A stretch of DNA of 64,000 nt, taken from contig CALUKI010000012.1 of assembly GCA_944321175.1 (NCBI GenBank), forward strand, positions 31,704 through 95,703. The letters run 5' to 3'. Position 1 is the first letter of the stretch; every line of letters starts with the position of its first letter. Below the pieces are notes generated by a model, which saw nothing but the letters and a program-made list of their open reading frames with translations, ran no database searches and had not been told where the DNA came from. Shown piece after piece: positions 24,911 to 35,200 of the stretch. The stretch comes from an uncultured Alistipes sp. Its GTDB lineage: Bacteria; Bacteroidota; Bacteroidia; Bacteroidales; Rikenellaceae. The translations under genes and the position numbers were made by a program.

Positions 24911-26272
24911 ATGACAGTGAGGAAGTTAATATGCGGACTGGCGGCAGGAGCACTGCTGGTTGTATCGGTTTCGGCGACGGCCCAGACAAGCAGTATCAAC
25001 GCCTTTTCACCCTATTCGATGTATGGAATCGGCGAGTTGCAGACTCCGGGCGTAACGGCCATGCGCTCGATGGGCGGCGTAGGGTTGGGCATGCGCAGCA
25101 CGCTCATGGTCAATCCGCTCAATCCTGCGGCATACAGCATGACGCCTCAGCAGGGATTCCTGTTCGATTTCGGCATCGAAGGCGCCAATTTCTACAACAG
25201 CCAGCACAAATACGGGACGGCCGGACAGACAACGGCCCGAACAAGTTACAATACCTTCAATTTCCATGATATAGCCTTCCAGATGCCGCTGGCCAAGCGG
25301 TTGGGTCTGGGCTTCAGCCTGACGCCGTACAGCAGTGTGGGGTACCGTGTAGGCGCCGACGAGCAGAGCGACGACATCTGGGGCAATATCGGCCGGGTGC
25401 AATACCTCTATTCGGGCGAAGGCGACCTGACGGAGGTAAAGTTGGGTATCGGCTGGGAGGTATTCAAACGTTTTTCGATCGGTGTGGCGGCGCAGTACTA
25501 TTGGGGCGATATCGATCGGACCTATCAGACGGCGGTGGCCAACAATATCGTCAACGGCGGTACGGTCAATACCACGACGGGAACCGATTCGTATGAGATT
25601 TCGCGGATCAAGATGCAGCTGGGCCTTCAGTTCGATCTGATCCAAAGTGAAAAACAGCTGTTGACGTTGGGTGCAACCTACGATATGGGCGGCAACCTGC
25701 GGCCTTCGGTCACGCAGACCGTCGTTGCCGGCGATATTTACAATACGGTTGTGCGGGGCGATACGACGCGCATGGCCATGAAACTGCCGGTGCAGGTGGG
25801 CGTAGGACTCTACTACCAGAATGCCAAAATCGTGGCGGGCGTGGACTACGTCTATCAGAACTGGGAGCAGAACGAGAATCCGGCAGAGGTTCCGGGGGCG
25901 GCGAATGTCGCCTACAAAAATACGAGCACGATCAAGGTGGGTCTCGAATATACGCCCAACCGCATGGATGTGCGCCATTATCTGAACCGCTGGTCTTATC
26001 GGGTGGGATTCCGCTACGGGACCTATTACCAGTCGTTTCAGGGAAAGACGCTCCCGCAATATGCCCTGACGGCCGGATTCGGAATGCCGATCCGGTTTTT
26101 GGGCCGGTCGAGCCTCGATTTCGGGGTGGAGTTCGGACAGCGGGGCGACAACTCTTCGATCCGAGTGGACAATCGGCAGATCGGACTGGTGCGCCAGCGC
26201 TATGTCAAGTTCTCGGTCGGATTGACGCTCTTCGGCGAAGATCAATGGTTTGTCCGATACAAGTATGACTGA
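24911..26272 (+). CDS. Outer-membrane beta-barrel protein
   Basis: A 453-residue protein with a signal peptide (1-24, SVSATAQ). It then has AFSPYSMYGIGELQTPG and MRSMGGVGLGMRS, a pattern seen in FadL/OmpP1-like and PorP-like barrels of Bacteroidota, followed by many amphipathic strands and a C-terminal strand (EDQWFVRYKYD). The specific function is unknown; a hydrophobic-substrate channel is possible but not shown. It is embedded in a run coaX, barrel, TPR protein, lptC, CorC-like protein with gaps of 5, 38, 13 and -4 bases, which suggests a role in envelope assembly. Confidence 0.8.
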   Translation: MTVRKLICGLAAGALLVVSVSATAQTSSINAFSPYSMYGIGELQTPGVTAMRSMGGVGLGMRSTLMVNPLNPAAYSMTPQQGFLFDFGIEGANFYNSQHKYGTAGQTTARTSYNTFNFHDIAFQMPLAKRLGLGFSLTPYSSVGYRVGADEQSDDIWGNIGRVQYLYSGEGDLTEVKLGIGWEVFKRFSIGVAAQYYWGDIDRTYQTAVANNIVNGGTVNTTTGTDSYEISRIKMQLGLQFDLIQSEKQLLTLGATYDMGGNLRPSVTQTVVAGDIYNTVVRGDTTRMAMKLPVQVGVGLYYQNAKIVAGVDYVYQNWEQNENPAEVPGAANVAYKNTSTIKVGLEYTPNRMDVRHYLNRWSYRVGFRYGTYYQSFQGKTLPQYALTAGFGMPIRFLGRSSLDFGVEFGQRGDNSSIRVDNRQIGLVRQRYVKFSVGLTLFGEDQWFVRYKYD

Positions 26273-26310
26273 TATTTATTTGACAAAACAAAATAACAGG
26301 TGATAAGAAG

Positions 26311-27630
26311 ATGAAAAACGTAAAATTTTTACTCTCTTTGATGTTCATGGTCGCTGGCGTGACGGCGTCGGCACAGAACCCCGATTTCAGCAACGATGCG
26401 CTGTATGGGAAATACGGCGCGACACCGGAGGAACGGGAGCAGAATATCTATTTGCTCAATTTCTTCGGCGAGGCTGTCGGCAATCAGGATTTTCAGGCTG
26501 CTTCAGGCTATTTGAAACAGTTGCTGGACCGCTGCCCCAAAGCATCCGAAAACATCTATGCGAAGGGGGCGACGCTCATGAAGAACAAGATCGCCCGTGC
26601 CAAGAGCGTGGCTGAGAAGAAGACCTACATCGATTCGCTGATGTTGCTTTATGATCTGCGTGTCGAGAATTTCGGCGACCATCAGACGCGCGGCAAGGCC
26701 TACATCCTCGACCGCAAGGCCCGCGACTTCCTGACCTATAGTCCGCTTGACCACGAGCGCGTGCTGGAGTTGTTCCGTGAAGCGATTGCCGAGAACCCCG
26801 ATCCGGAATTGGTGGCGATCTATTTCAAGCAGCTTACAGATTATTATCGTGAGGACGGCGAAGGTTCGCCCGATGAGATCCTCGCGGAGTACCAGCGGCT
26901 GTCGCCCGTTTTCGACGGCGCGACGGGACAGGCGGCCGAGTACAAGGACCAGTTCGACAGATGCTTCGGTATTTCGGGCGTAGCCAGCTGCGAGAATCTG
27001 GAGGCGATGTTCAAGGAAAAACTCGCTGCGAGCAATAACGATCCGGATGTGGTGGCGCAGGCCTTCGACCTGATGTCACGTGCGCAGTGCGACAGCGAGT
27101 TCTATTTGCAGACGGCCGAGACGTTCTACGAGGTAAAGCCGTCGGCTGAAACGGCCTTGCTGCTTGCAGAGGTGTTCCAGAACAAGAACCAGTTCGACAA
27201 GGCCATTACCTATCTCACGGAGGCTTTGTCTGTCGAGACCGACAATGCCGAGAAAGTGAAGTTGCTTGTGCGTATCGGTGTGGTGCAGTTGGCAATGAAG
27301 AATTACTCGGAGGCCCGCAAGGCCGCTCTCGAAGCACAGGAGTTGAATCCGGAAGACGGCATGAGCTACTTCGTACTGGCACAGTGCTACGGTGCGCAGG
27401 CTTCGACGGGATCCTTTGCTTCGCAGGCGATCTACTGGGTCGCTTACGATACGATGGAGAAGGCCGCACAACTGTTGGACGACGAGAACCTGAAGGAGAC
27501 GGCCAACTCGTTGATGGCGGCATACCGCAACGCATGGCCCTCGAAAGAGGAGTGCTTCTTCAACGAGGTGCAGATCGGTACGCGTTACGTTGCGGCAGGT
27601 GTCGCCACGACGGTGCGCTGCATCCGTTAG
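26311..27630 (+). CDS. Exported TPR-repeat protein
   Basis: A 439-residue protein with a signal peptide (1-22, VTASAQ) and helical repeats through most of its length. Clear TPR-like units include TALLLAEVFQNKNQFDKAIT YLTEAL (about 290-315) and AMKNYSEARKAALEAQELNP (about 331-350). It probably acts as a periplasmic protein-protein interaction scaffold. It lies between the barrel gene and lptC in the same run, so a role in outer-membrane or lipopolysaccharide transport is plausible, by context only. Confidence 0.82.
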   Translation: MKNVKFLLSLMFMVAGVTASAQNPDFSNDALYGKYGATPEEREQNIYLLNFFGEAVGNQDFQAASGYLKQLLDRCPKASENIYAKGATLMKNKIARAKSVAEKKTYIDSLMLLYDLRVENFGDHQTRGKAYILDRKARDFLTYSPLDHERVLELFREAIAENPDPELVAIYFKQLTDYYREDGEGSPDEILAEYQRLSPVFDGATGQAAEYKDQFDRCFGISGVASCENLEAMFKEKLAASNNDPDVVAQAFDLMSRAQCDSEFYLQTAETFYEVKPSAETALLLAEVFQNKNQFDKAITYLTEALSVETDNAEKVKLLVRIGVVQLAMKNYSEARKAALEAQELNPEDGMSYFVLAQCYGAQASTGSFASQAIYWVAYDTMEKAAQLLDDENLKETANSLMAAYRNAWPSKEECFFNEVQIGTRYVAAGVATTVRCIR

Positions 27631-27643
27631 TTGAATAAAACGA

Positions 27644-28528
27644 ATGCAACGGATGAATCGGCGCTTCGGACGAAACATTCGGGTAGCACTCTCCGCTGTG
27701 GGGAGTGCTATCTTGCTATTCGCCTGCGACCGACCCGTTGCCGTGGAATCGGGCAACGACGAGGCTTTGATGACCGAGTACAGCGAACATCTGTCGGTGA
27801 TCATGACCAGGAACGGCCGCCGCTCCTATTTTTTCAAGGCGCCGCTGGTCGAAGGATATACATTGGCCAAGGAACCTTATCGGGAGTTTCGAAAGGGGGT
27901 TGAGATCACGACCTATCAGGATGATTCGCTCACGACGGTCGATGCCGTATTGACGGCCAATTATGCGATCTATTACGAGAACCGTGAGTTGTGGGAGGCC
28001 AAAGGGGATGTTGTGGTGGTAAAATCCGACGGCAAGACGCTCTATACGCAACAGCTCTTCTGGAATGCCAAGACCAAACGGGTCTATTCGAATGTCGATA
28101 CGAAGATCGTACAGAATGACAGCCGCAATGTTTTTCAGGGCGAAGGGTTCGAGTCGGACGAGGAGTTCAAGGAGTGGCGCTTCCGGCGCTTTACAGGCAA
28201 GATGGATGTCGATGTGAGCCAGATGGAGGAGGACGAGGCGGACTCTTTGGCGACGGTGTCGCCGAATGCGGAGCCGTTGCAGCGGGAGGAATCGGCCGCC
28301 GCGAAACCGTCCGGAAGCGGCCGGAGTGTCTCTCCCGTCCAACCCACTCGCGGGGATGCCGGCGGAGCGGAATCCGATACGGCGGCGCCGGAGCGGCAGG
28401 AGCCTCCTGCCGACACCGTCGGCGGCACTCCGGTTGGAGCGGGGGCTCCGATGAAAGATGCAGGGCCGCGCCGTGCAACGGTTCCTGCGCCGGAAACGGT
28501 TCCGGCGGGAGCGCCGCACGGCGAATGA
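27644..28528 (+). CDS. lptC: LptC-like LPS export protein with long low-complexity tail
   Basis: A 294-residue protein whose N-terminus has a lipoprotein-like signal (SAILLFAC; Cys near residue 28). Residues about 55-190 form the beta-jellyroll of LptC/OstA-type proteins (VEGYTLAKEPYREFRKGVEI, VLTANYAIYYENRELWEAKG, DGKTLYTQQLFWNAKTKRVY, IVQNDSRNVFQGEGFESD). Such proteins pass lipopolysaccharide from the inner membrane toward LptA. The last 100 residues are Pro, Ala, Gly, Glu and Ser rich with no fold and are unusual for the family. A start at 27644 or at the second Met (27653) cannot be separated. The stop overlaps the next ATG by 4 bases. Confidence 0.85.
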   Translation: MQRMNRRFGRNIRVALSAVGSAILLFACDRPVAVESGNDEALMTEYSEHLSVIMTRNGRRSYFFKAPLVEGYTLAKEPYREFRKGVEITTYQDDSLTTVDAVLTANYAIYYENRELWEAKGDVVVVKSDGKTLYTQQLFWNAKTKRVYSNVDTKIVQNDSRNVFQGEGFESDEEFKEWRFRRFTGKMDVDVSQMEEDEADSLATVSPNAEPLQREESAAAKPSGSGRSVSPVQPTRGDAGGAESDTAAPERQEPPADTVGGTPVGAGAPMKDAGPRRATVPAPETVPAGAPHGE

Positions 28529-29799
28529 ATCACATGGGAAATATGCTCGTATCCGTCATACTGATCCTTGCGATGCTGCTCCTGTCCGCCTTTTTTTCGG
28601 GCATGGAGATCGCTTTTGTGAGCAAGAACCGGCTGAAACTGGAGATCGACCGACGGCAGAACAGGGTGTTGGATTTTATTGCCGACATCTTCGAACGCCA
28701 TTCCGGACAATACATTACGTCGATTCTTGTGGGCAACAACATCGCCCTGGTGGTCTATTCGCTCTATATGTCGGCCCTGCTGCGTTCGCTGGCAGCGCTC
28801 GCCGGCTGGGATGCCGTAGCCGAAGGCGGGTCGGTGCTTGCCGAGACGCTGATATCGACGGTCATCATTATCTTCGTCGCGGAGTTTTTGCCGAAGTCGA
28901 TTGTCAAGGGCAATCCCAATTTCTATTATCGTACCTTTGCCCCGCTGCTTTTCATCTTCTATATTCTCCTCTATCCGATCGTGTGGCTGACGACCGTCGT
29001 ATCGTATCTGATCCTGCGGCTGTTCGGATGCCGGATCCGTGCGCAGCAGCCTGTCCCGGATTTCAACCGCACGGACCTCGAAAGCCTGATCGAAGGGTCG
29101 GCGGAGGCGCAGCACGACGAAGAGAATGAGATCAAACTCTTTCAGAATGCGTTGGACTTTGCCGATCTGCGGGTTCGCGACTGCATGGTTCCCCGTGTCG
29201 ATATGGAGGCTGTGGAGGTTTCGACGAGTGTCGAAGAGCTGACGGCCTGCTTTGTGGAGAGCAAGTTCTCCCGTATTTTCGTGTGGGAAGGGAGCATCGA
29301 CAACATCGTAGGGTATGTCAATTCGAAAAGTCTGTTCCGCCGGCCGGCCGATTTGAAATCGGTTCTGATGCCGGCCTGTTTCGTTCCGGAAACGATGCCT
29401 TTGCAGTCGTTGCTGGAGCATTTCATCAAACAACGCAATTACATCGCCGTCGTTATCGACGAATTCGGCGGTACGGCGGGAATCATCTCGCTGGAGGATG
29501 TCCTCGAACAGATCTTCGGCGAAATCGAGGATGAACATGATATTCAGGACATGGTCGAAAAGCGGGTCGGAGAGAACGAATATGTCTTTTCGTGCCGCTT
29601 GGAGGTAAAATATCTCAATGAACACTACGATTTGTCCATTCCGGAGAGCCGGGATTACGATACGCTGGCGGGATTCATCCTTTCGCACCTTGAAGGAATA
29701 CCGCCTGCCGGCCAGACCCTTTCGGTCGATGGACTTGAGATTCGCGTGCTGCGAACGACGCGATCGCGGATCGAGCTGGCCCGCGTGAAACGATTGTAA
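28525..29799 (+). CDS. HlyC/CorC (DUF21-CBS) membrane protein
   Basis: A 424-residue protein of the CorC/HlyC family, linked to Mg2+/Co2+ export or, as GldE, to gliding in Flavobacteria. A DUF21 domain with about four membrane segments (residues 7-27, 65-85, 98-120 and 133-157, including AFFSGMEIAFVSKNRL) is followed by two CBS domains (about 210-335: VRDCMVPRVDMEAVEVS, VVIDEFGGTAGIISLEDVLEQIFGEI) and a C-terminal CorC/transporter-associated domain (340-424). The start overlaps the lptC stop (ATGA). An open frame continues upstream but overlaps the real lptC, so 28525 is used. Confidence 0.9.
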   Translation: MNHMGNMLVSVILILAMLLLSAFFSGMEIAFVSKNRLKLEIDRRQNRVLDFIADIFERHSGQYITSILVGNNIALVVYSLYMSALLRSLAALAGWDAVAEGGSVLAETLISTVIIIFVAEFLPKSIVKGNPNFYYRTFAPLLFIFYILLYPIVWLTTVVSYLILRLFGCRIRAQQPVPDFNRTDLESLIEGSAEAQHDEENEIKLFQNALDFADLRVRDCMVPRVDMEAVEVSTSVEELTACFVESKFSRIFVWEGSIDNIVGYVNSKSLFRRPADLKSVLMPACFVPETMPLQSLLEHFIKQRNYIAVVIDEFGGTAGIISLEDVLEQIFGEIEDEHDIQDMVEKRVGENEYVFSCRLEVKYLNEHYDLSIPESRDYDTLAGFILSHLEGIPPAGQTLSVDGLEIRVLRTTRSRIELARVKRL

Positions 29800-29841
29800 G
29801 AATTTTTCGACCGATCAGCGGGTTAATTCCAAATAATTGTC

Positions 29842-29849
29842 TATCTTTG
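29842..29849 (+). promoter_or_regulatory. -7 box of the PpiD-like gene
   Basis: TATCTTTG, 42 bases before the ATG at 29892, separates this gene from the run ending with the CorC-like gene. Confidence 0.6.
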
Positions 29850-29891
29850 GAGGCCCGAAACGAAAATCAATAAATAAAAACAAAGTAGCAT

Positions 29892-31925
29892 ATGGCAAGT
29901 TTGAACACATTGAGAACCAAGTTCGGAGCGTTGCTGTCGATTATCATTGCACTGGCGCTTCTGGCATTCATCCTTTCGCTGAAGGCCGACATGGGATTCT
30001 CGAACAACGATCCGAAGATCGGAGAGATCAATGGCGACAAGATCCGCTATTCGGAGTATCTGAACCAGTACGACGCCGTCAAGAACCGTAATGGCGGTAT
30101 GGAGGCCTCGACCGACGAGGAGTCGGCGCAGATGGCGGCCGCCGTATGGCAGGCGTTGTTTGCCGACCATGTATTGTTGCCCGGTTTCGAGCAGATGGGG
30201 CTCGGCGTGTCCGAGCAGGAGCGGTTGAACATGATCAGCGGCGAGATCCCGTCGCAGAGTTTCTATGCCGCTTTTGCCAATTCCCGCACGGGCGAATACA
30301 ATGCCGAGTCGGTTTCGCAGTTCCTTTCGCAGGCTGCCGGAGACGCACAGGCCCAGGCAGCCTGGCAGGATCTGAACGCACAGGCCAGATTGGAGCGTTC
30401 GCTGCAGAAATACGGGACTCTGATCGGCAAGGGAACCTATGTCAATACACTGGAGGTGGATGCCGGAGTGGATGCCGCCAACAAGATCTTCAGCGGCAAG
30501 TTTGTTTCAAAACGTTATTCGGAGGTGCCGGATTCGCTGGTCAGCGTCTCGTCGGGCGAGATCCGTTCGTATTACAAGGCTCACAAGGATCTTTTCAAGC
30601 AGTCGCCGTCGCGTACGTTGTCGTATGTGGTTTTCGAGGTGAATGCTACGGATGATGATATGGTCGCTCTCGAAAACGAGGTCCGCGGCGTGGGCGAGCG
30701 TTTTGCGGAAACGGATGACGTGAAGGCTTTCGTCCGTCAGGACCGCCATGGCGAGATTGCCGACCGGTATGTGAAGGCGGAGCAGCTGGGTGACCAGGCC
30801 GAGGCGTTGAAAGCCGATAAGATGTACGGCCCGGAGCTGAAGAACAATACATGGACGATGGCGCGTGTGGCCGAGAGCCGCATGGCTCCCGATACGCTCG
30901 GCTTGAAGGTGATCGTGCTGCCCTATACGCAGGAGAAGCTTGCCGACAGTCTGAAATCGGTGGCTACGAGCGAGAATTTTCCGGAACTGGCACGTCAATA
31001 TGCCGCCAACGAGGAGCTGGCCGCCAATGGCGGCGAGGTGGGAGTCTATCCTTTCTCGGCCTTTGACAGCGTAACGGCCGAAGCATTGTCCGGTGCGAAG
31101 AAGGGCGACATCGTGAAGGTGATGAACGGCAGTACGATCCAGCTCTTCAATGTCTATCGTGCCGATAGGCCGACGAAGCATTATAAGGTAGCGACGGTAA
31201 CCTATCCCGTAGAGGCGTCGGTTGCCACGCAGCGGAATATCTACAATCAGGCGAGTGCTTTCGCCGTCAGCGCCAAGGCTTCGGGCGACGCTTTCAACGA
31301 AGCGGCATCGAATGCGGCCGTTACGCCGCGCGTGGCGACGCTCGCGATGGGCGATCGTTCGATTCGCGGGTTGGATCATTCGCGGGAGATTGCCCGTTGG
31401 GCATACGGTGCGGACAAAGGCGACCTGTCGGAGATCTTCAAGGTCGGCAAGGATTATGTCGTAGCAATGGTCACGGAGATCGACAACGATGAATATGCGT
31501 CGGTGCAGAAGGTGGCGTCGCAGATTCGCAACCGCCTGATGCGTGACAAGAAGTATGACTACATCATGCGGGATTTCTCGGCCACGACGCTTGAAGAGGC
31601 CGCAAAGGCGTTCGGCAGTGAGGTGTCGGATTTCGACCAGTTGACCTTCGGTTCATATTATGTCGATGGTGCGGGCTTCGAACCGGCCCTCGCAGGTGCA
31701 GTGGCATCGACGACGGAGACCGGCACGGTTTCGGCTCCGGTCAAGGGTGCGCAGGGCGTCTATCTCTTTACGGTTGATGAAATCGCGCAGAGTGAAAAGC
31801 CCCAGACGGCAGAGGATGAGCGGGTGCGTTCCGAGGCGATGGCCGAGGGAATGATGCAGCAGCGGGTTTTGCCGGCCCTGCAGCAGATGTCCGAAATCAA
31901 GGATCTGAGCGGCGAGTATTTTTAA
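29892..31925 (+). CDS. PpiD/SurA-like periplasmic peptidyl-prolyl isomerase
   Basis: A 677-residue folding factor anchored by one N-terminal membrane helix (about residues 12-31, ALLSIIIALALLAFILSL). It is followed by a SurA_N-type chaperone region (KIGEINGDKIRYSEYLNQYD, about 42-62) and a parvulin-type PPIase region in the middle (about 340-430: LKVIVLPYTQEKLADSLK, FPELARQYAANEELAANGGE, GDIVKVMNGSTIQLFNVYRA). Its role is to help outer-membrane and periplasmic proteins fold at the inner membrane. Length and layout fit PpiD of Bacteroidota. It has its own promoter and a good terminator. Confidence 0.9.
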   Translation: MASLNTLRTKFGALLSIIIALALLAFILSLKADMGFSNNDPKIGEINGDKIRYSEYLNQYDAVKNRNGGMEASTDEESAQMAAAVWQALFADHVLLPGFEQMGLGVSEQERLNMISGEIPSQSFYAAFANSRTGEYNAESVSQFLSQAAGDAQAQAAWQDLNAQARLERSLQKYGTLIGKGTYVNTLEVDAGVDAANKIFSGKFVSKRYSEVPDSLVSVSSGEIRSYYKAHKDLFKQSPSRTLSYVVFEVNATDDDMVALENEVRGVGERFAETDDVKAFVRQDRHGEIADRYVKAEQLGDQAEALKADKMYGPELKNNTWTMARVAESRMAPDTLGLKVIVLPYTQEKLADSLKSVATSENFPELARQYAANEELAANGGEVGVYPFSAFDSVTAEALSGAKKGDIVKVMNGSTIQLFNVYRADRPTKHYKVATVTYPVEASVATQRNIYNQASAFAVSAKASGDAFNEAASNAAVTPRVATLAMGDRSIRGLDHSREIARWAYGADKGDLSEIFKVGKDYVVAMVTEIDNDEYASVQKVASQIRNRLMRDKKYDYIMRDFSATTLEEAAKAFGSEVSDFDQLTFGSYYVDGAGFEPALAGAVASTTETGTVSAPVKGAQGVYLFTVDEIAQSEKPQTAEDERVRSEAMAEGMMQQRVLPALQQMSEIKDLSGEYF

Positions 31926-31989
31926 CCGTCATGCGGTGCGTCCGACCGGAGCCGGTCGGACTGGCATCGGACGGAGCCGATACATACAG

Positions 31990-32022
31990 AAGCGATTCCG
32001 AATTCATCGGAATCGCTTTTTT
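31990..32022 (+). terminator. Rho-independent terminator of the PpiD-like gene
   Basis: A 12-bp perfect stem AAGCGATTCCGA/TCGGAATCGCTT with a 5-base loop and a following T run. Confidence 0.88.
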
Positions 32023-32097
32023 AATTCGGACGGGATGTTTTGATTACAATTTTTTGCATATACGGCGAAAATTGCAAGAAAAATGAGTTAAAAGCAC

Positions 32098-32105
32098 TAT
32101 CTTTG
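32098..32105 (+). promoter_or_regulatory. -7 box of the TonB-dependent receptor
   Basis: TATCTTTG fits TAnnTTTG. A TTG lies 23 bases further upstream (32072-32074), slightly longer than ideal. Confidence 0.6.
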
Positions 32106-32256
32106 CGACGGGTTGGCACTTCGGACCTGTCCGAGTTTGCGACGGGACGGCCGGACGGCCGCATAGCATGGATTTTCCGAGGAGATTTCCGGTGTATTTG
32201 AAGAAACCGTTGATATTTAGATATGAAATTCCACATTTTTAATTAATCCAGATCTT

Positions 32257-35200
32257 ATGAAGAAATTAGCCTTATTGATTATGGCGGTCTTTGCGGCATG
32301 TGCCGTTTCGGCGCAGGTAACGACCTCGTCGATGGCCGGTTTGGTGAAGGATGCCGCCGGGCAGCCGATTATCGGCGCGACGGTATTGGCGGTGCATACG
32401 CCGACCGGAACACAGTATGCAACGGCATCGACGCGTACCGGTCAGTTCAATATCGGCGGCATGCGTGTCGGAGGGCCTTACACGGTTGAGGTCAGTTTCA
32501 TCGGCTGCAATACCGAAAAGGTCAACGATGTCTATCTGACCATCGGTGAGGAGGCAACACTGAATTTCGTGTTGCAGGAGGATACCCAGACGATCGGCGA
32601 GGTTGTCGTCGTCGGCAAGGCCAGTCCGGTCTTCAATGCGAACCGCACGGGAGCACAGGAGGTCGTGACGCTCGAAATGATGGAGAAACTTCCGACTACG
32701 AGCCGTTCGTTGGATGAGTTCGTGAAGTTGACCCCGATGTCGAGCGGCAAGAACTTCGCAGGTACGTCGTACCGGTTCAACAATGTGACGGTCGATGGGG
32801 CATCGTTCAACAACTCCTTCGGGCTGTCATCGGCGTTGGGTGCTTCGGGTACGGAGCCTATTTCGCTGGAGTCGATCGAGCAGGTGCAGGTGATGGTCGC
32901 GCCGTTCGATGTCCGCAACGGCGGTTTCACGGGCGGCGGCATCAACTCCGTGACGAAATCGGGTACGAACGAGTGGCACGCTTCGGCCTACATGTACACG
33001 AAGAGCCCTGAGTTGCGCGGTTACCGTGTAAGCGACTATATCGGCGATGTTTCGGAGTTCACGAATCGCCAGTATGGTGTCAGCCTGAGCGGCCCGATCA
33101 TCAAGAACAAGCTGTTCTTCTTCGTCAACGGCGAGCTGGATCGTCAGGACGAGCCTATTACGAACCGGCTGGCCGATTCGCGTGTTTCGGCCGCCGATCT
33201 GGATGACCTTTCCCAATTCCTTGTAGATCAGTTCGGCTACAATCCGGGCAGTTACGACCTCTCGAAGACGCAGACCCGCGCCGATCGACTGACGGCCCGT
33301 ATCGACTGGAACATCAACGAGAAGAACACCTTTTCACTGAAGTATTACTATTTGAAGTCCTACAATACGAACACTCCTTCGACGTCGGGAGCTCCGGCGA
33401 ACGGGCGCGGCCCGAATGCCTATGCGATGCCGTTCTCCTCGACCTACTACCGTTCGAACAACAACTTCAACATCGTCATGGCCGACTGGAACTCGACGAT
33501 CAACGACCATATGTCCAATACGTTGAAGGTGGGCTACTCGCGTCTGCGCGACTTCCGCGACATGGACGGCGGTTTCTTCCCGCAGGTGGATATTCTGAAG
33601 GACGGATCGAGCTATACGGTCTTCGGTACGGAGGCCAACTCGTACAACAACCAGCTTGACACGGATATTTTCCAGATTCAGGACAACTTCACGATGAACT
33701 TCGGCAACCACCAGATTACGGTGGGCACGCAGTCGGACTACCGCTCGTTCAAGAACGGTTTTGCTCAGGACTATCCCGGTTCGTGGGTCTTCTCGTCGAT
33801 CGACGACTTCAAGTTCAACGTGTTGGCGGCAAAGGATTATCTGTCGCAACATGGAAACATGTCGGGCTTCGACATTACGGATTACAATCCGGCGCAGTTC
33901 GGGTTGACGGGTGTCGTGAACGGCGGTCTGCCGAACAGTGCCGGAACGGGACAGGCGTCGCTCAAGCAGAAATATTCGCTGATGGACGGTTTCCCGTATG
34001 CCGAGATCGATGTGCTGCAGTTGGGTTTCTATGTGCAGGACAAGTGGACGCCGAGCCAGCGTTTCGCGCTGACCTACGGTTTGCGTGTGGATATGCCGAT
34101 CTTCATGACGGATCTGCCGGAGAACCCGCGTGTCGCTGCCGAGACCTATCGTGACGGCATCAGGATCGACGTGTCGAAATATCCGGGTGTCCATCCGCAG
34201 TTCTCGCCGCGCGTAGGTTTCAACTGGAAGCCGCTTGAGGACGGCTCGTTGCAACTGCGCGGCGGTACGGGTCTCTTTACCGGTACGCCGCCCTATGTAT
34301 GGATTTCGAATCAGGCCGGCAACAACGGTGTCCTGTTCGGCCAGATCGAAGTGAAGGGTGAGGCTCTGAAGAACGTCGGCTTTGTCGGCGGCATCGACGA
34401 GAATGCGTCGATGTACAAACCGGCAACGCCCGGCGAGTCGCGCGCCGATATCGCCATTACGGATCCCGATTTCAAATATCCGAGCTTGTGGAAGACCAAC
34501 GTCGCATTGGATTACAGGTGGAGCGGCTGGATCTTCACGGTGGAGGCGCTCTATACGAAGGACATCAATGCCATCTATCATGACAACATCGGTATCGAGG
34601 TTGCCGAGGGCAAGTATGTGAATGACGGCGGACAGGGTGTTCGTACAGCCTTTACGGGCCGGTACTACAGCCAGAACAAGACGCTCAATCCGATGAATGG
34701 TAACGACGGCGCCGCGCAGAATGTCGTCATGCTCCGCAACACGAACAAGGGTTACTCGTTCTATACGACGCTTCAGGTTCAGAAGGAGTTCACGCAGGGT
34801 CCGCTGCGCGGTCTGTATGTGAACGGATCGTACACGATGGGTACGGCCCGCAGCGTGACGGACGGTACGTCGTCCGTGGCTACGTCGGCATGGAAATATA
34901 CGCAGAAGGTGGCCGTCAACAGCGAGGAGCTGGGCTATTCGGCCGGTGCGTTCGACGGACGCCTGTTGTTGAGCGCCTTCTATACGGCCCGCTGGGGCAA
35001 GCACGGTGCGACGAACATCGGTCTGGTTTACCAGCGTTATCGTCCCTACCGTTATTCGTACTGCTACAACGGCGATGCCAACGGTGACGGCCAGACGGCC
35101 AACGACCTGATCTATGTCCCGGCAACGAAAGAGGAGGCGATGGGTCACCTCGTAGCCGACGGTTTCGCGGACAACAGCGGTCGCAAGGCCGGTGATACGG

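Larger units (their letters stand above)
31926..32256. other. Intergenic region before the TonB-dependent receptor
   Basis: 331 bases holding the terminator of the PpiD-like gene (31990-32022), a -7 box (32098-32105) and a leader of roughly 145 bases before the receptor gene. No gene is seen. Confidence 0.7.
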
